Of a stretch of 64,000 nucleotides of DNA, positions 49,871-57,927 are shown in pieces (position 1 is the stretch's first letter; each line of letters starts with the position of its first letter). A program made the position numbers and the translations under genes. Under the pieces are notes generated by a model. The model searched no databases, was not told where the DNA came from, and saw only the letters and a program-made list of their open reading frames with translations. The stretch is from Acinetobacter rudis (GTDB lineage: Bacteria; Pseudomonadota; Gammaproteobacteria; Pseudomonadales; Moraxellaceae): assembly GCF_031157835.1 (NCBI RefSeq), contig NZ_JAVIDR010000002.1:62001-126000 (forward strand), in the 5' to 3' direction.

Positions 49871-49962
49871 GCAATAGTCCCCAAATCATATAATCTGAAA
49901 TAATCGAAAAATAATCAAATGGTGCAGGAATAAACTTAATTTACCCTACACCTAAAATCTGT

Positions 49963-51282
49963 TTAACCGCCAAATGCAATAAATTTGACAATCCAAAGAA
50001 TAGCGATAATCCACACCATATAAGGTACGGTAGCCGCCTTACCTGTACACAGCTTAATCGCAGCATAACTAATAAAGCCCATCGCAATACCATCAGCAAT
50101 CGAATAGGTGAATGGCATAAATACAATGGTTAAAAATGCAGGTGCGGCTTCAGTAACATCATCCCAATCGATATTGGTGATCCCCTGAATCATTAACACC
50201 CCAATAAACATTAGTGCTGGTGCAGTTGCAAAACTTGGAACAGATTGAGCAAGTGGAGCTAAAAATAAACAAAGTAAAAAGAATATACCAACAAATACTG
50301 CCGTCAGACCTGTACGTCCACCTGCTGCAACACCTGAAGAAGATTCAATATAAGGAGTAGTTGATGATGTTCCTAAAGCTGCACCAGCAACAATTGCGGT
50401 TGAATCAGCGAAAAGAGCCTTCTTCAGACGTGGTAATTTACCATCTTGAAGTAAACCTGCACGATGAGAAACACCCACTAAAGTACCTGTTGAATCAAAT
50501 AGATCAACCAAGAAAAAGACGAATATCACACCAACCATACTGGCTTCAAATAAACCCGCAAAATCCATTTGCATAAAGGTCGGAGCTAAAGATGGCACCT
50601 CGCCCACAATGCCTTTAAACTCATTGATTCCCATGAAAGTTGCAATTACAGTTAAGGCTAAGATACTAATAATAATCGCACCACGCACCTTAAAATGGTG
50701 TAATACGACAATCATAAAGAAACCAAGAATCACGAGCCAAACGGAAGGCTGAGTTATATCACCCAAACCTACAATTGTTGCTTCTTTATGTACAATAATA
50801 CCGGCGTTTTTCAGACCTACCAGCGCGAGGAATAATCCAATCCCACCACCAATGGCAAACTTAAGTGACATCGGAATTGCATTAACAATTGCTTCGCGAA
50901 TTTTAAACATACTGATGCTAATAAAAATTACACCAGAGACAAAAACTGCTGCTAATGCTGTCTGCCAAGGCACACCCATTCCCTGACATACACTAAAAGT
51001 AAAATAGGCATTTAATCCCATACCAGGCGCTAATGCAATTGGGTAATTAGCAATCAAACCCATAACAAAACAGCCAATTGCAGCAGCCAAACATGTTGCA
51101 ACGAATACCGCGCCAAAGTCCATTTGAGTTAATGACAAAATACTTGGGTTGACAATGACGATATAACACATGGTTAAAAATGTGGTAAATCCGGCAAGTA
51201 ACTCGGTTCTAAAATTGGTATTATTCTCACTGAGTTTAAATAAGCGTTCTAACAAATTCGGTGCAGAATTTGGATGTGCCAT
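49963..51282 (-). CDS. NCS2-family purine permease (AzgA type)
   Basis: A 439-residue membrane protein with about 12-14 helices. AzgA-type signatures are present: FTTFLTMCYIVIVNPSIL, ALAPGMGLNAYFTF, FVFFLVDLFDSTGTLVGV and SSTTPYIESSSGVAAGGRTGL. It imports adenine, guanine or hypoxanthine with protons. The ATG has AGGAG 8 bp upstream. It is followed by adenine deaminase. A promoter (TTGAAG, 18-bp spacer, TATATA) lies in the upstream region, below a separate terminator-like hairpin. Confidence 0.92.
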   Translation of the reverse strand: MAHPNSAPNLLERLFKLSENNTNFRTELLAGFTTFLTMCYIVIVNPSILSLTQMDFGAVFVATCLAAAIGCFVMGLIANYPIALAPGMGLNAYFTFSVCQGMGVPWQTALAAVFVSGVIFISISMFKIREAIVNAIPMSLKFAIGGGIGLFLALVGLKNAGIIVHKEATIVGLGDITQPSVWLVILGFFMIVVLHHFKVRGAIIISILALTVIATFMGINEFKGIVGEVPSLAPTFMQMDFAGLFEASMVGVIFVFFLVDLFDSTGTLVGVSHRAGLLQDGKLPRLKKALFADSTAIVAGAALGTSSTTPYIESSSGVAAGGRTGLTAVFVGIFFLLCLFLAPLAQSVPSFATAPALMFIGVLMIQGITNIDWDDVTEAAPAFLTIVFMPFTYSIADGIAMGFISYAAIKLCTGKAATVPYMVWIIAILWIVKFIAFGG

Positions 51283-51413
51283 GGGCTGAGCTCCTGTGAA
51301 CGTTGAGCTATAAAATAGAAAATCTAAACAACATCAAATGCGTTGCCATTAAATTGTTTTATATACATAAAACGTAACAGAGCCTTCAATTTTTACACTT
51401 AAGATAAAACTAA

Positions 51414-51497
51414 AAAAAGCTGCATATTGGGCAGCTTTTTCATATATAACCTTAAATCTTGTATTAAAATGCTATGCACGGCTTCGATTTTAAAACG
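51414..51497 (-). ncRNA. Candidate small RNA or terminated leader upstream of the purine permease
   Basis: On the minus strand an extended -10 element (TGCTATAAT, 51511-51503) would start an RNA near 51497. It ends in an AAAAAGCTGC / GCAGCTTTTT hairpin followed by TTT at 51414-51440. The predicted product is about 84 nt with no ORF. A second promoter-like pair lies downstream of the hairpin for the permease itself. Confidence 0.4.
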
Positions 51498-51737
51498 AGG
51501 TAATTATAGCATAATACACTACAAAATAAATCTATCCCCATCACCGCCAATCGCAATTACCTTACCTACTCATCCGAAAGAGATGATATTGTTTAGATGA
51601 TACTCAGCATATAATTTTGCACTCACCTCAACAAGTAAAACAAATGGTTTACTTAGGCTATTTATGCAATAGATAAATCAATACTTCATCTTAAAGACTT
51701 TATACTTTATTTCACAGCTTACCTTCAGCAAGTTTCT
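51498..51737. other. Intergenic region with no gene seen
   Basis: Between the candidate small RNA and the 178-residue ORF. The extended -10 promoter element (51503-51511) is at its left end. Nothing else is recognisable. Confidence 0.4.
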
Positions 51738-52274
51738 TTAAACCGCCTTACGTATTATCTTAACTTCCTCAAGGGCAACTTGCATATTTTGCAAAATATA
51801 TTGGTGAATTTCATCACATTTTGCATAAATTTCATCCACTGTATGTGAACGATCTAATTGCTGATATAACCGTGAAATTCGATGTTCATAATGTGCTGCA
51901 TTTTGAATTTTCAATGGGTCATATTTAACGTCTAAAATTTGTAGTGTCGACAAAGCATCATTATAGCGATGAATTTTATTTTCGATAGATTTATAACGGA
52001 ATTTATTTTTAAACCGATCGAGATACAACATAATTGGCCAACGAAAAAATTTATTTTTAGATTGGTATTGCTTAATATGCTCAATTTCAATCTCGATTAA
52101 AGCAAGTTCTAAACTAAAATAAGCATTCAATGCCACCTCAAACTCAAAAATTTGGTCTAAAATTAAGGTGTAATTTTGCTGTTTTTTCCAATTTTTCCAT
52201 GCAACAAAAGCCACGATAAATGCTGCAATCGTACACAGATCCACGATCAGGGTAAATATATCTTCATATGACAT
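51738..52274 (-). CDS. Single-pass membrane protein of unknown function (178 residues)
   Basis: A 178-residue protein with one transmembrane helix at about residues 8-27 (LIVDLCTIAAFIVAFVAWKNW) and a long charged helical, probably coiled-coil, remainder. No catalytic motif or known family is seen. It is a single gene in the last part of the core region before the tRNA-Val-linked accessory stretch. Confidence 0.6.
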   Translation of the reverse strand: MSYEDIFTLIVDLCTIAAFIVAFVAWKNWKKQQNYTLILDQIFEFEVALNAYFSLELALIEIEIEHIKQYQSKNKFFRWPIMLYLDRFKNKFRYKSIENKIHRYNDALSTLQILDVKYDPLKIQNAAHYEHRISRLYQQLDRSHTVDEIYAKCDEIHQYILQNMQVALEEVKIIRKAV

Positions 52275-52368
52275 AATATATGCACTAACTTATTGGTAAA
52301 TAAGAGTTTAATTTAAGTGCAAATTTATGCAAGTCGAATTAAGCCTATAGATTTCTCAGTACACGCCA

Positions 52369-52646
52369 TTACTCCCAAAGTGCCAGCAAAGATTCCTTGA
52401 CTGGAGTATCAAGTGATTGCGTTAATAATAAAAAGTCTCGACGTTCTTGCACATTTTAATCACCTTGAGTAAATCTAAATCTGCCATCTCATCAGCAAAG
52501 ATCATAGCAAACAGTGCTAATCGCCAAGTATATTCAGCTGTACTTTCTGGGCGACCCTGTGAAGTATGAGAAGTACGTATAATATTTTTAAGATTTTCAA
52601 TCTGTTTTAGAAATTGCAAATGACCTTGTATGATTTCAATATTCAC
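52369..52646 (-). pseudogene. Remnant of an HD-domain phosphohydrolase gene
   Basis: An N-terminal 68 codons look like an HD-domain nucleotidase of the YfbR type (IRTSHTSQGRPESTAEYTWR, then LALFAMIFADEM). The frame fails right after KMC, where the catalytic HD motif should appear. In another frame 20-40 bp further on, the family's later segment is still readable (LDTPVKESLLALWE) and then stops. So the HD motif and most of the enzyme are gone through an internal deletion and frameshift. Confidence 0.65.
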
Positions 52647-52774
52647 TTCACTTTCACATTTAGTTTATACCAATGCAATATATTATAGAAAAATTCCCTT
52701 ATGAGCAGTAGTTAATTTAAACAATACTATTTGCCTAAAGAATCAACGTATAAGCCCTATTTTTTGAAAAGCGC

Positions 52775-52803
52775 TTGTCATTGCAACAAAAAATCACTAT
52801 TAT
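52775..52803 (+). promoter_or_regulatory. Promoter of tRNA-Val
   Basis: TTGTCA (52775-52780) and TATTAT (52798-52803) have a 17-bp spacer, 12 bp before the tRNA. Confidence 0.85.
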
Positions 52804-52814
52804 GCATCCCACTT

Positions 52815-52891
<77 letters not shown>

Positions 52892-52917
52892 AATTTCGTT
52901 GTTAAATCAACATATTA

Positions 52918-52944
52918 AAGCTCACTTTTAAAGTGGGCTTTTTT
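52918..52944 (+). terminator. Terminator after tRNA-Val
   Basis: An AAGCTCACTTT / AAAGTGGGCTT stem with one G-T position and a very short loop is followed by TTTT. Confidence 0.7.
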
Positions 52945-53039
52945 ATTAGGGATATTTTCGGGGTTTATTCGGGATATTAAGTTACTCCTACATGTTGATA
53001 AGTCTTAAATTTGAATTTAATAAATACCTAACAACCACC

Positions 53040-53181
53040 TCATTCGAGGGCTTTCACAATAGCACTATGCTTCATCTGGCATTCATTGTATTTAGCTACA
53101 GCATCAATAGACCATAACAAGATAATACCGCCCTGTCCTGATTCTAATTTCTGTAGATCAGGACAGGGCAGCTTTGGTAAC
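53040..53181 (-). pseudogene. Phage lysis-type gene fragment, copy 1
   Basis: On the minus strand a startless frame encodes LPCPDLQKLESGQGG...LLWSIDAVAKYNECQMKH...ALE and stops. It is a diverged duplicate of the intact 49-codon ORF at 53837-53986 and has the look of small phage lysis (Rz/Rz1-region) proteins. It lacks a start codon, so it is a relic. Confidence 0.55.
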
Positions 53182-53241
53182 TATATGTTAATTACATAGT
53201 TTTTATGCTAAATTTTAAACTTTTAAATTTGAGAAATTAAT

Positions 53242-53733
53242 ATGAAGAAATCAATAATAATTTTAAGTTTAGCATTCACATTATCAGCATGTGTTACTCC
53301 ATATAAAGATCCGAGATCGCCAGATGTACAAAAAAATCAGCTCATCAAGTCTCTTAATGAATTAGTTGGAAACTATAAAGTTGTTGATAGTCGCAATGAT
53401 GATTACAAAAACTTTTCATCATTTAAGATTTCAAATGAAAATAATCAAATGAATATTGAAATATTAAGTTCAAAAAATGAACTTCTCCAATTAAATGGTA
53501 AAGAGTGTATTGGTCGTTACAAGGAGCAAGAGAAAGATGCCTTTGTCATTTGCACTAAACCGTCAGCAAATATTAGTATGTTTACTTTTGAACGTATCCT
53601 AACTGGGGAAAAAATAACAGATGGAGCCATAGTTGGTGGGTTTAAAACACTGGAAGTTAAAAAAGGAGATTATTTGTTAAGTTTTTGGACTAGAAATGGC
53701 AGACCTCATCATTATGTTTTGAATCGACAATAA
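53242..53733 (+). CDS. Putative lipoprotein of unknown function (163 residues)
   Basis: A 163-residue protein with a lipoprotein signal peptide (IIILSLAFTLSAC, lipid-modified Cys at about residue 17). The mature part is probably beta-rich (LVGNYKVVDSRNDDY, GDYLLSFWTRNGRPHHYVL) and has one further Cys pair (GKECIG, FVICTK). No family is recognised. It lies between two copies of the phage-lysis relic on the opposite strand, so it is likely prophage cargo (morons are often lipoproteins). A perfect terminator follows. Confidence 0.65.
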   Translation: MKKSIIILSLAFTLSACVTPYKDPRSPDVQKNQLIKSLNELVGNYKVVDSRNDDYKNFSSFKISNENNQMNIEILSSKNELLQLNGKECIGRYKEQEKDAFVICTKPSANISMFTFERILTGEKITDGAIVGGFKTLEVKKGDYLLSFWTRNGRPHHYVLNRQ

Positions 53734-53775
53734 TCTATTTTAGATTTATAAGATCAAAACAATACAACATGTACA

Positions 53776-53801
53776 AAACCCAGTCATTAGACTGGGTTTT
53801 C
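53776..53801 (+). terminator. Terminator after the lipoprotein gene
   Basis: A perfect 10-bp stem (AAACCCAGTC / GACTGGGTTT) has an ATTA loop and a trailing T. Confidence 0.88.
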
Positions 53802-53836
53802 ATCACTCTGGCCCCCTCAACACCAATTGCGTGTCC

Positions 53837-53986
53837 TCACCTAAGGGCTTTCACCATAGCACCATGCTTTGCCTGATATTCATTGTATTTAACAACGACA
53901 TCAAGTGACCATAGAATTAAAGCACTACCTTGTCCTGATTCTAATTTCTGCAAATCAGGGTAAGGAATATTTTTTACTAATTTCAT
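53837..53986 (-). CDS. Small phage lysis-region protein (49 residues)
   Basis: A 49-codon ORF begins MKLVKNIPYPDLQKLESG and contains LILWSLDVVVKYNEYQAKHG. The ATG directly follows the stop of the holin-like ORF (TAAATG), so the two are coupled. The sequence style (a short protein with a WSxD..xxYxEx..xKHxA core) resembles proteins of the Rz/Rz1 lysis region in Acinetobacter prophages; this is recalled resemblance, not a search result. It has a broken paralogue at 53040. Confidence 0.5.
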   Translation of the reverse strand: MKLVKNIPYPDLQKLESGQGSALILWSLDVVVKYNEYQAKHGAMVKALR

Positions 53987-54205
53987 TTACTTTAGCTCTG
54001 TATTTCTTAACTTTAAAACAACGTATCTTTGCCAAAAAAGTAGCATTCCTGCAAAAATACATATGTAAGTTTTATTCTCAATAGAAAGAGCAATTCCTGT
54101 AAAAATTAAAGCAAATAAAAAAGAGAGGATTAAATTAGTCTTCTGACTTAATGAAGAACCAATTGCCAATTCAAGACTAAGGAGTTTGTTTAATATTTTC
54201 ATCAA
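53987..54205 (-). CDS. Holin-like small membrane protein (72 residues)
   Basis: A 72-residue protein with two predicted transmembrane helices (LILSFLFALIFTGIALSI and YICIFAGMLLFWQRYVVL), a short charged N-terminus and a basic C-terminus. Size and topology fit a phage holin, and it is followed at once by the 49-codon lysis-region ORF. No endolysin gene is present, so this is part of a degraded prophage lysis cassette. Confidence 0.5.
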   Translation of the reverse strand: MMKILNKLLSLELAIGSSLSQKTNLILSFLFALIFTGIALSIENKTYICIFAGMLLFWQRYVVLKLRNTELK

Positions 54206-54460
54206 AAATTATAAGTAAGAATAATTATCAATAATACCAAATAATATCTATTTAAGCTTTCCTAAAATTAACATAATACACCTTATGCGAAATCAATTTA
54301 ACTGTTTATTTAAAATCATATAGTTAATATACACCTAAACGCCCTATTCAAAGTAATAAGGCATTTTTATCCGTTTATATGGTTTCACGTCTACTATTCA
54401 ATCAATGCTCCATGCTTATTATAAAGGCAATCTAAACTACTCAAGCCACCCATCACTCAA

Positions 54461-54622
54461 TCACCCGACATCAACTGCGTGTCTATCAACTGTTTCTGCC
54501 AGCGTTCGATATTCAGCGATGCACTTTTCGAGTATGTCTGAGTTGGTATCGGCGTACTCAATGATGGTCTCACGGGGAGCTGTGGACATATGGCTTTTGG
54601 CTGTATTGAACTGGCTATGAAC
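54461..54622 (-). pseudogene. Third phage lysis-type fragment (spanin-like)
   Basis: A minus-strand frame closed by a stop at both ends reads HSQFNTAKSHMSTAPRET, then IEYADTNSDILEKCIAEYRT and LAETVDRHAVDVG. It has the amphipathic, Cys-containing look of phage Rz-type lysis proteins and no proper start. Longer ORFs in other frames across this stretch are shadows. Confidence 0.4.
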
Positions 54623-54881
54623 CTAGTATTAATAGCATCAACTGACTTCCTTAATTTTAACATTATAATTTTGCTACGTTTTTAATAGTTACTTAGACTA
54701 TTCTTTCGCCATCCACAGATTCATTAAAGCGTAATCTCATATTTTACATTACCACAGATTCGTTCAGGTAATGAACATCCACCCAAAACCAATGTATTAC
54801 CATATTTTAATTCATGAACCATACACCAAATATGTAGAATCAAAATCATGAATTAAATCCAAATATGTCACCTACTCTAAT

Positions 54882-55004
54882 GTGTTATCCGATACGCTTC
54901 AGACCATATCTCTCGTATTATTCTCGCTTCAGTCCTAGGTAAATCTACAACGTCACCAACTATTACAGATGTTAGAATTTTAGCTGACGAGTATTCCAGT
55001 TAAG
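54882..55004 (+). pseudogene. Short coding relic of unknown origin
   Basis: Forty codons open between two stops read VIRYASDHISRIILASVLGK, then STTSPTITDVRILADEYSS. The composition is protein-like, unlike the flanking AT-rich sequence, but there is no start codon and no match I can name. It is probably another prophage fragment. Confidence 0.25.
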
Positions 55005-55066
55005 CCAATACTCATTCTAAATACTCATTAGTTTTACAATTTTATCTGGTTTGGTTTTGTTCTAAT

Positions 55067-55093
55067 GCCTACTATCTTTATTAGATAATAGGC
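55067..55093 (-). terminator. Hairpin after the azoreductase-like gene
   Basis: GCCTATTATCT / AGATAGTAGGC on the minus strand is fully paired if one U-G wobble is counted, with a 5-nt loop. It lies 43 bp after the stop, and the T-tract is weak. Confidence 0.5.
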
Positions 55094-55135
55094 TTTAACT
55101 AAATTATTAACTTATGTAATTATAGCTAATCTAAT

Positions 55136-55753
55136 TCAGATTAATTGATTTACGTGTTGAATCGCTTCTGCCTTCGTTTTTTCATAATCAGCATTTAAAA
55201 CAGTAGGAGAAACATGGATATTCTCTACATCAGTAACACCAATAAATTTCAACCAATCATTCATATAAGGAGTAGCAAAGTCAGCACCAAAATTAGCTTG
55301 AATACCGTCAAAATACACGCCACTAGCAAATACTAAATATGCTTTCTTGCCATTTAACAGACCAGTGTAACCTGTATTTGGATCAAAACCAAAGGCCCAA
55401 CCAGGTTGAGATACAACATCAATAAATTGTTTTAAAATATATGGAATATTATTATTCCAAAGTGGGATATTAAATACATATACATCCGCATCAGCAAATC
55501 GATCAAATACTTTTTTTATCCCTTCCCATGCTTCTTTCTCACGAGAATTTGAATCTTGACCTGTAAATAATGCCATTTTCGCGCCAACAGCAGTTTTATC
55601 AAAAGCTGGTAACTCATCTTCAAACAAATTGAATTCATCTAAGATAATATTTTCAGCATATTTTATCTTTAATCTATCAATAATTTTTTTTGCAATTAAT
55701 AGAGATTGGCTGTTTTCATCTCGTGTAGATGAATTAATATGAAGTACTTTCAT
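55136..55753 (-). CDS. FMN-dependent NADH azoreductase / quinone reductase
   Basis: A 205-residue flavodoxin-like reductase. The FMN phosphate loop is INSSTRDENSQS, the flavin-contact PLWNNNIPYILKQFID motif is typical of the AzoR/NQO (Flavodoxin_2) family, and ASGVYF follows the central strand. It reduces quinones, azo compounds or other electrophiles with NADH. I chose the ATG at 55753 with AGGA upstream; the open frame extends far upstream over the SDR gene. It is co-transcribed with the SDR gene 43 bp upstream and divergent from a TetR regulator. Confidence 0.85.
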   Translation of the reverse strand: MKVLHINSSTRDENSQSLLIAKKIIDRLKIKYAENIILDEFNLFEDELPAFDKTAVGAKMALFTGQDSNSREKEAWEGIKKVFDRFADADVYVFNIPLWNNNIPYILKQFIDVVSQPGWAFGFDPNTGYTGLLNGKKAYLVFASGVYFDGIQANFGADFATPYMNDWLKFIGVTDVENIHVSPTVLNADYEKTKAEAIQHVNQLI

Positions 55754-55796
55754 GTTACTTTTCCTAGGTAAAAACTTATTGAATCTATGACAATAA

Positions 55797-56489
55797 TTAA
55801 CTTTCCTTCGAAACAATATCGAAATGAGTGTTTTTATGTTGAAATAATTCCCAAAATTTATTGGCAACAGCTTCTGGCTCTATATTTTCAGGTGAGTTTT
55901 GAACACCAGCAGTACCTTGTACAAATCCATTCACTATAATTTGCCCAACAAATATCCCTTGAGGCATTAGTGTATGCACTAAAATATTTGTGGTTTTATA
56001 TTGAGCCGTAGCAGCAATTGCTAAAGATGCATAATCAATTGCAAAAACATTGGCCTCAGGTCTATCAAGAGCCATCATTCCATTTGTTGATAATACTGAT
56101 CCTTTATTTATTTCAAGATCCTTAAGGCAAGTTTGAACAACTGCTATATAACTTGATACACGAAGATGCATTGCTTGAGTTAAACGACTAGGATCTAACT
56201 CAATTAAATCCCCACGATCATCTTGAAATGCATTCCATAAAATATTTTGAATACTGCCCAATTTATTTCTAATATCATCAATTAGACTGGGTATATTATT
56301 TAAATCACTTAAATCGGCATTAAATGCATGTGCCTTAATACCAAACTCTTTAAGCTCACTAACAGCATCCTTTAATCTTCTTTTATCTCTAGCAACTATA
56401 GCTAGCTCAAAACCTTCCAGACCAAAACGTATTGCTACAGACCTAGAAATGCCTAAACCATATCCAAATATTACCAAAGATTTCTTCAT
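55797..56489 (-). CDS. Short-chain dehydrogenase/reductase-like protein, atypical active site
   Basis: About 230 residues with an SDR Rossmann start (VIFGYGLGISRSVAIRFG), an adenine-site Asp (NADLSD) and a central NGMMALDRP segment. The usual YxxxK catalytic pair is not intact: the tyrosine is there (IDYASLAIAAT) but the lysine position is Ala. It may therefore lack classical oxidoreductase activity or use another residue. The ATG at 56489 has GGA about 8 bp upstream. It is the first gene of the SDR-azoreductase operon, under a palindromic operator overlapping its leader. Confidence 0.75.
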   Translation of the reverse strand: MKKSLVIFGYGLGISRSVAIRFGLEGFELAIVARDKRRLKDAVSELKEFGIKAHAFNADLSDLNNIPSLIDDIRNKLGSIQNILWNAFQDDRGDLIELDPSRLTQAMHLRVSSYIAVVQTCLKDLEINKGSVLSTNGMMALDRPEANVFAIDYASLAIAATAQYKTTNILVHTLMPQGIFVGQIIVNGFVQGTAGVQNSPENIEPEAVANKFWELFQHKNTHFDIVSKES

Positions 56490-56497
56490 TTTATTTT

Positions 56498-56513
56498 CCA
56501 ACCTTTTAGTTGG
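56498..56513. promoter_or_regulatory. TetR-type operator 1
   Basis: CCAACCTTTTAGTTGG is an imperfect palindrome (CCAAC / GTTGG) located 9 bp upstream of the SDR start codon. It shares its arms with operator 2. Confidence 0.65.
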
Positions 56514-56555
56514 TTTTGATTTTATTATACTCTTTCAAAAAAGCAATAGAAATTT

Positions 56556-56571
56556 CCAACCTATTGGTTGG
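56556..56571. promoter_or_regulatory. TetR-type operator 2
   Basis: CCAACCTATTGGTTGG is a palindrome with perfect CCAACC / GGTTGG arms and a 4-bp centre, 44 bp upstream of the TetR-family start codon. It is 58 bp from operator 1, which matches a pair controlling the divergent promoters. Confidence 0.75.
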
Positions 56572-56614
56572 TTTTTAATTTATGATAATACTAAATCTAA
56601 AAAGAGTTAAAAAA

Positions 56615-57202
56615 ATGGCTTGGGACACTGAAGGTACTAAATCAAAAATCTTAGAGGCAGCAATACAAGAATTTGCTAAATATGGTCCTAATGGAACAAC
56701 TATTGATAAAATCGCTAAATTAGCTAAGGTTAATAAAGAACGTATATATAATTATTATGGTGATAAGCATAAGTTGTTCGAACACATTTTACAAAATGAA
56801 TTAATCAAAGTTGCAGAATCCCTCCCAATTAAATCATTTGCGACAGAAGATATTATAGAATATGCAGAAAATGCATATGATTATCATCGAGATCATCCAG
56901 CATTAAGTCGACTTCTCCTTTGGGAAGGCTTAACTTACGAGAATGAAGTACCCAATGAAGTATTAAGAAAAAAGCACTATAACTACAAGGTTAATGCAAT
57001 CATTGAGGGTCAAAAAGCAGGAAAAATAACCAATACATTAGATGCAGAATATATTGCTTTTCTTGTACTTTCCTTAGCCAATAGTTGGTTTACACTCCCC
57101 CAAATGGCTCGCATGCTCTCACCTATTGATAGGGAATCTGATCATACTGCACGTAAAGCACTTATTGCTGAAGCAGTTAAACGCTTAATACAAGTTGCTT
57201 AA
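56615..57202 (+). CDS. TetR/AcrR-family transcriptional regulator
   Basis: A 195-residue repressor. The N-terminal helix-turn-helix is typical (ILEAAIQEFAKYGPNGTTIDKIA, then VNKERIYNYYGDKHKLFEHIL). The C-terminal helical domain carries a TetR_C-like ligand pocket of unknown specificity. I chose the ATG at 56615 with AAGAG upstream rather than the longer frame from 56582. It probably represses itself and the divergent SDR-azoreductase operon through the two CCAACC palindromes, responding perhaps to an electrophile or quinone. Confidence 0.9.
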   Translation: MAWDTEGTKSKILEAAIQEFAKYGPNGTTIDKIAKLAKVNKERIYNYYGDKHKLFEHILQNELIKVAESLPIKSFATEDIIEYAENAYDYHRDHPALSRLLLWEGLTYENEVPNEVLRKKHYNYKVNAIIEGQKAGKITNTLDAEYIAFLVLSLANSWFTLPQMARMLSPIDRESDHTARKALIAEAVKRLIQVA

Positions 57203-57330
57203 CTTTGAATATTGATTATGCATGAGTTCAATTGTGCTGTAGAAGATTATCCCATGAGTATTCTACTGCGTAAGGCTGTAACAAAATCTACTCCATTTCA
57301 TACACACTCAAAATTTTTATCTCTCACTGA

Positions 57331-57918
57331 TTATTGATTTTTGTTGTGTTTGAAATGTTGTTCAATTTTTTTATTTGGTAAGAACCAAAAAACTGCCAAT
57401 AGACCCAATGAAAGTAATGTTAATTTAGTATCAATAAAACTCAGAAAAATTGATGTTCCATAAAATAAAATTGATATTAATAACTTATTATTTCTGCCCA
57501 GTAACTCTACAGCTAAAGAGTTTACACCTTCTGACTTCATCAATATTTTTTCGAGTATATGATATGAAATTGAACACATAAATAATATAAAAGCATAGAG
57601 CGCAGTAGGTGTTTGAGCATAACCTGAATGTGCGGACCACCCTGTGGTTAAGGGGATCATGGTTAACCAGAACATTAAATGCAAGTTTCCCCATAAAATT
57701 TTCCCATTAACACTTTTCACTACTTGAAATAGATGATGGTGATTATTCCAATATATGCCCACATAAATAAAACTTAAGATATAACTGAAAATTAAATGTG
57801 ACTCCGCCCTAAGTGCAGATAAGCTATCACCTTCTGGAATTTTCAACTCTAAAAGCATAACAGTAATAATAATTGCAAAAATACCATCGCTGATTGCTTC
57901 TAATCTATTTCTATTCAT
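57331..57918 (-). CDS. TMEM175/DUF1211-family membrane channel
   Basis: A 195-residue protein with about six transmembrane helices. The first helix carries the family's signature region, here ISDGIFAIIIT instead of the usual FSDGxFAIxxT. Bacterial TMEM175 proteins are potassium-selective channels built without the classical filter. It is the last gene of an operon with two DUF1275 proteins. The ATG has GGAG 8 bp upstream. Confidence 0.85.
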   Translation of the reverse strand: MNRNRLEAISDGIFAIIITVMLLELKIPEGDSLSALRAESHLIFSYILSFIYVGIYWNNHHHLFQVVKSVNGKILWGNLHLMFWLTMIPLTTGWSAHSGYAQTPTALYAFILFMCSISYHILEKILMKSEGVNSLAVELLGRNNKLLISILFYGTSIFLSFIDTKLTLLSLGLLAVFWFLPNKKIEQHFKHNKNQ

Positions 57919-57927
57919 TGAATACTC

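Larger units (their letters stand above)
54206..55066. other. Prophage debris with no intact gene
   Basis: About 860 bp without a complete ORF. Two coding relics are readable: a minus-strand lysis-type fragment at 54461-54622 and a plus-strand stretch at 54882-55004 (VIRYASDHISRIILASVLG...DVRILADEYSS). The rest is AT-rich with scattered short repeats. Confidence 0.5.

Noticed and set aside
51283-51511. A purine riboswitch in front of the NCS2 permease
   Set aside because: I could not find the three-way-junction core with its conserved loop sequences. Only a promoter and a terminator hairpin are clear, so it is listed as an unclassified RNA candidate.
54405-54663. Two overlapping ORFs of about 70 codons in the prophage remnant
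   Set aside because: Both are out of frame with the more protein-like minus-strand fragment at 54461-54622 and lack ribosome binding sites.
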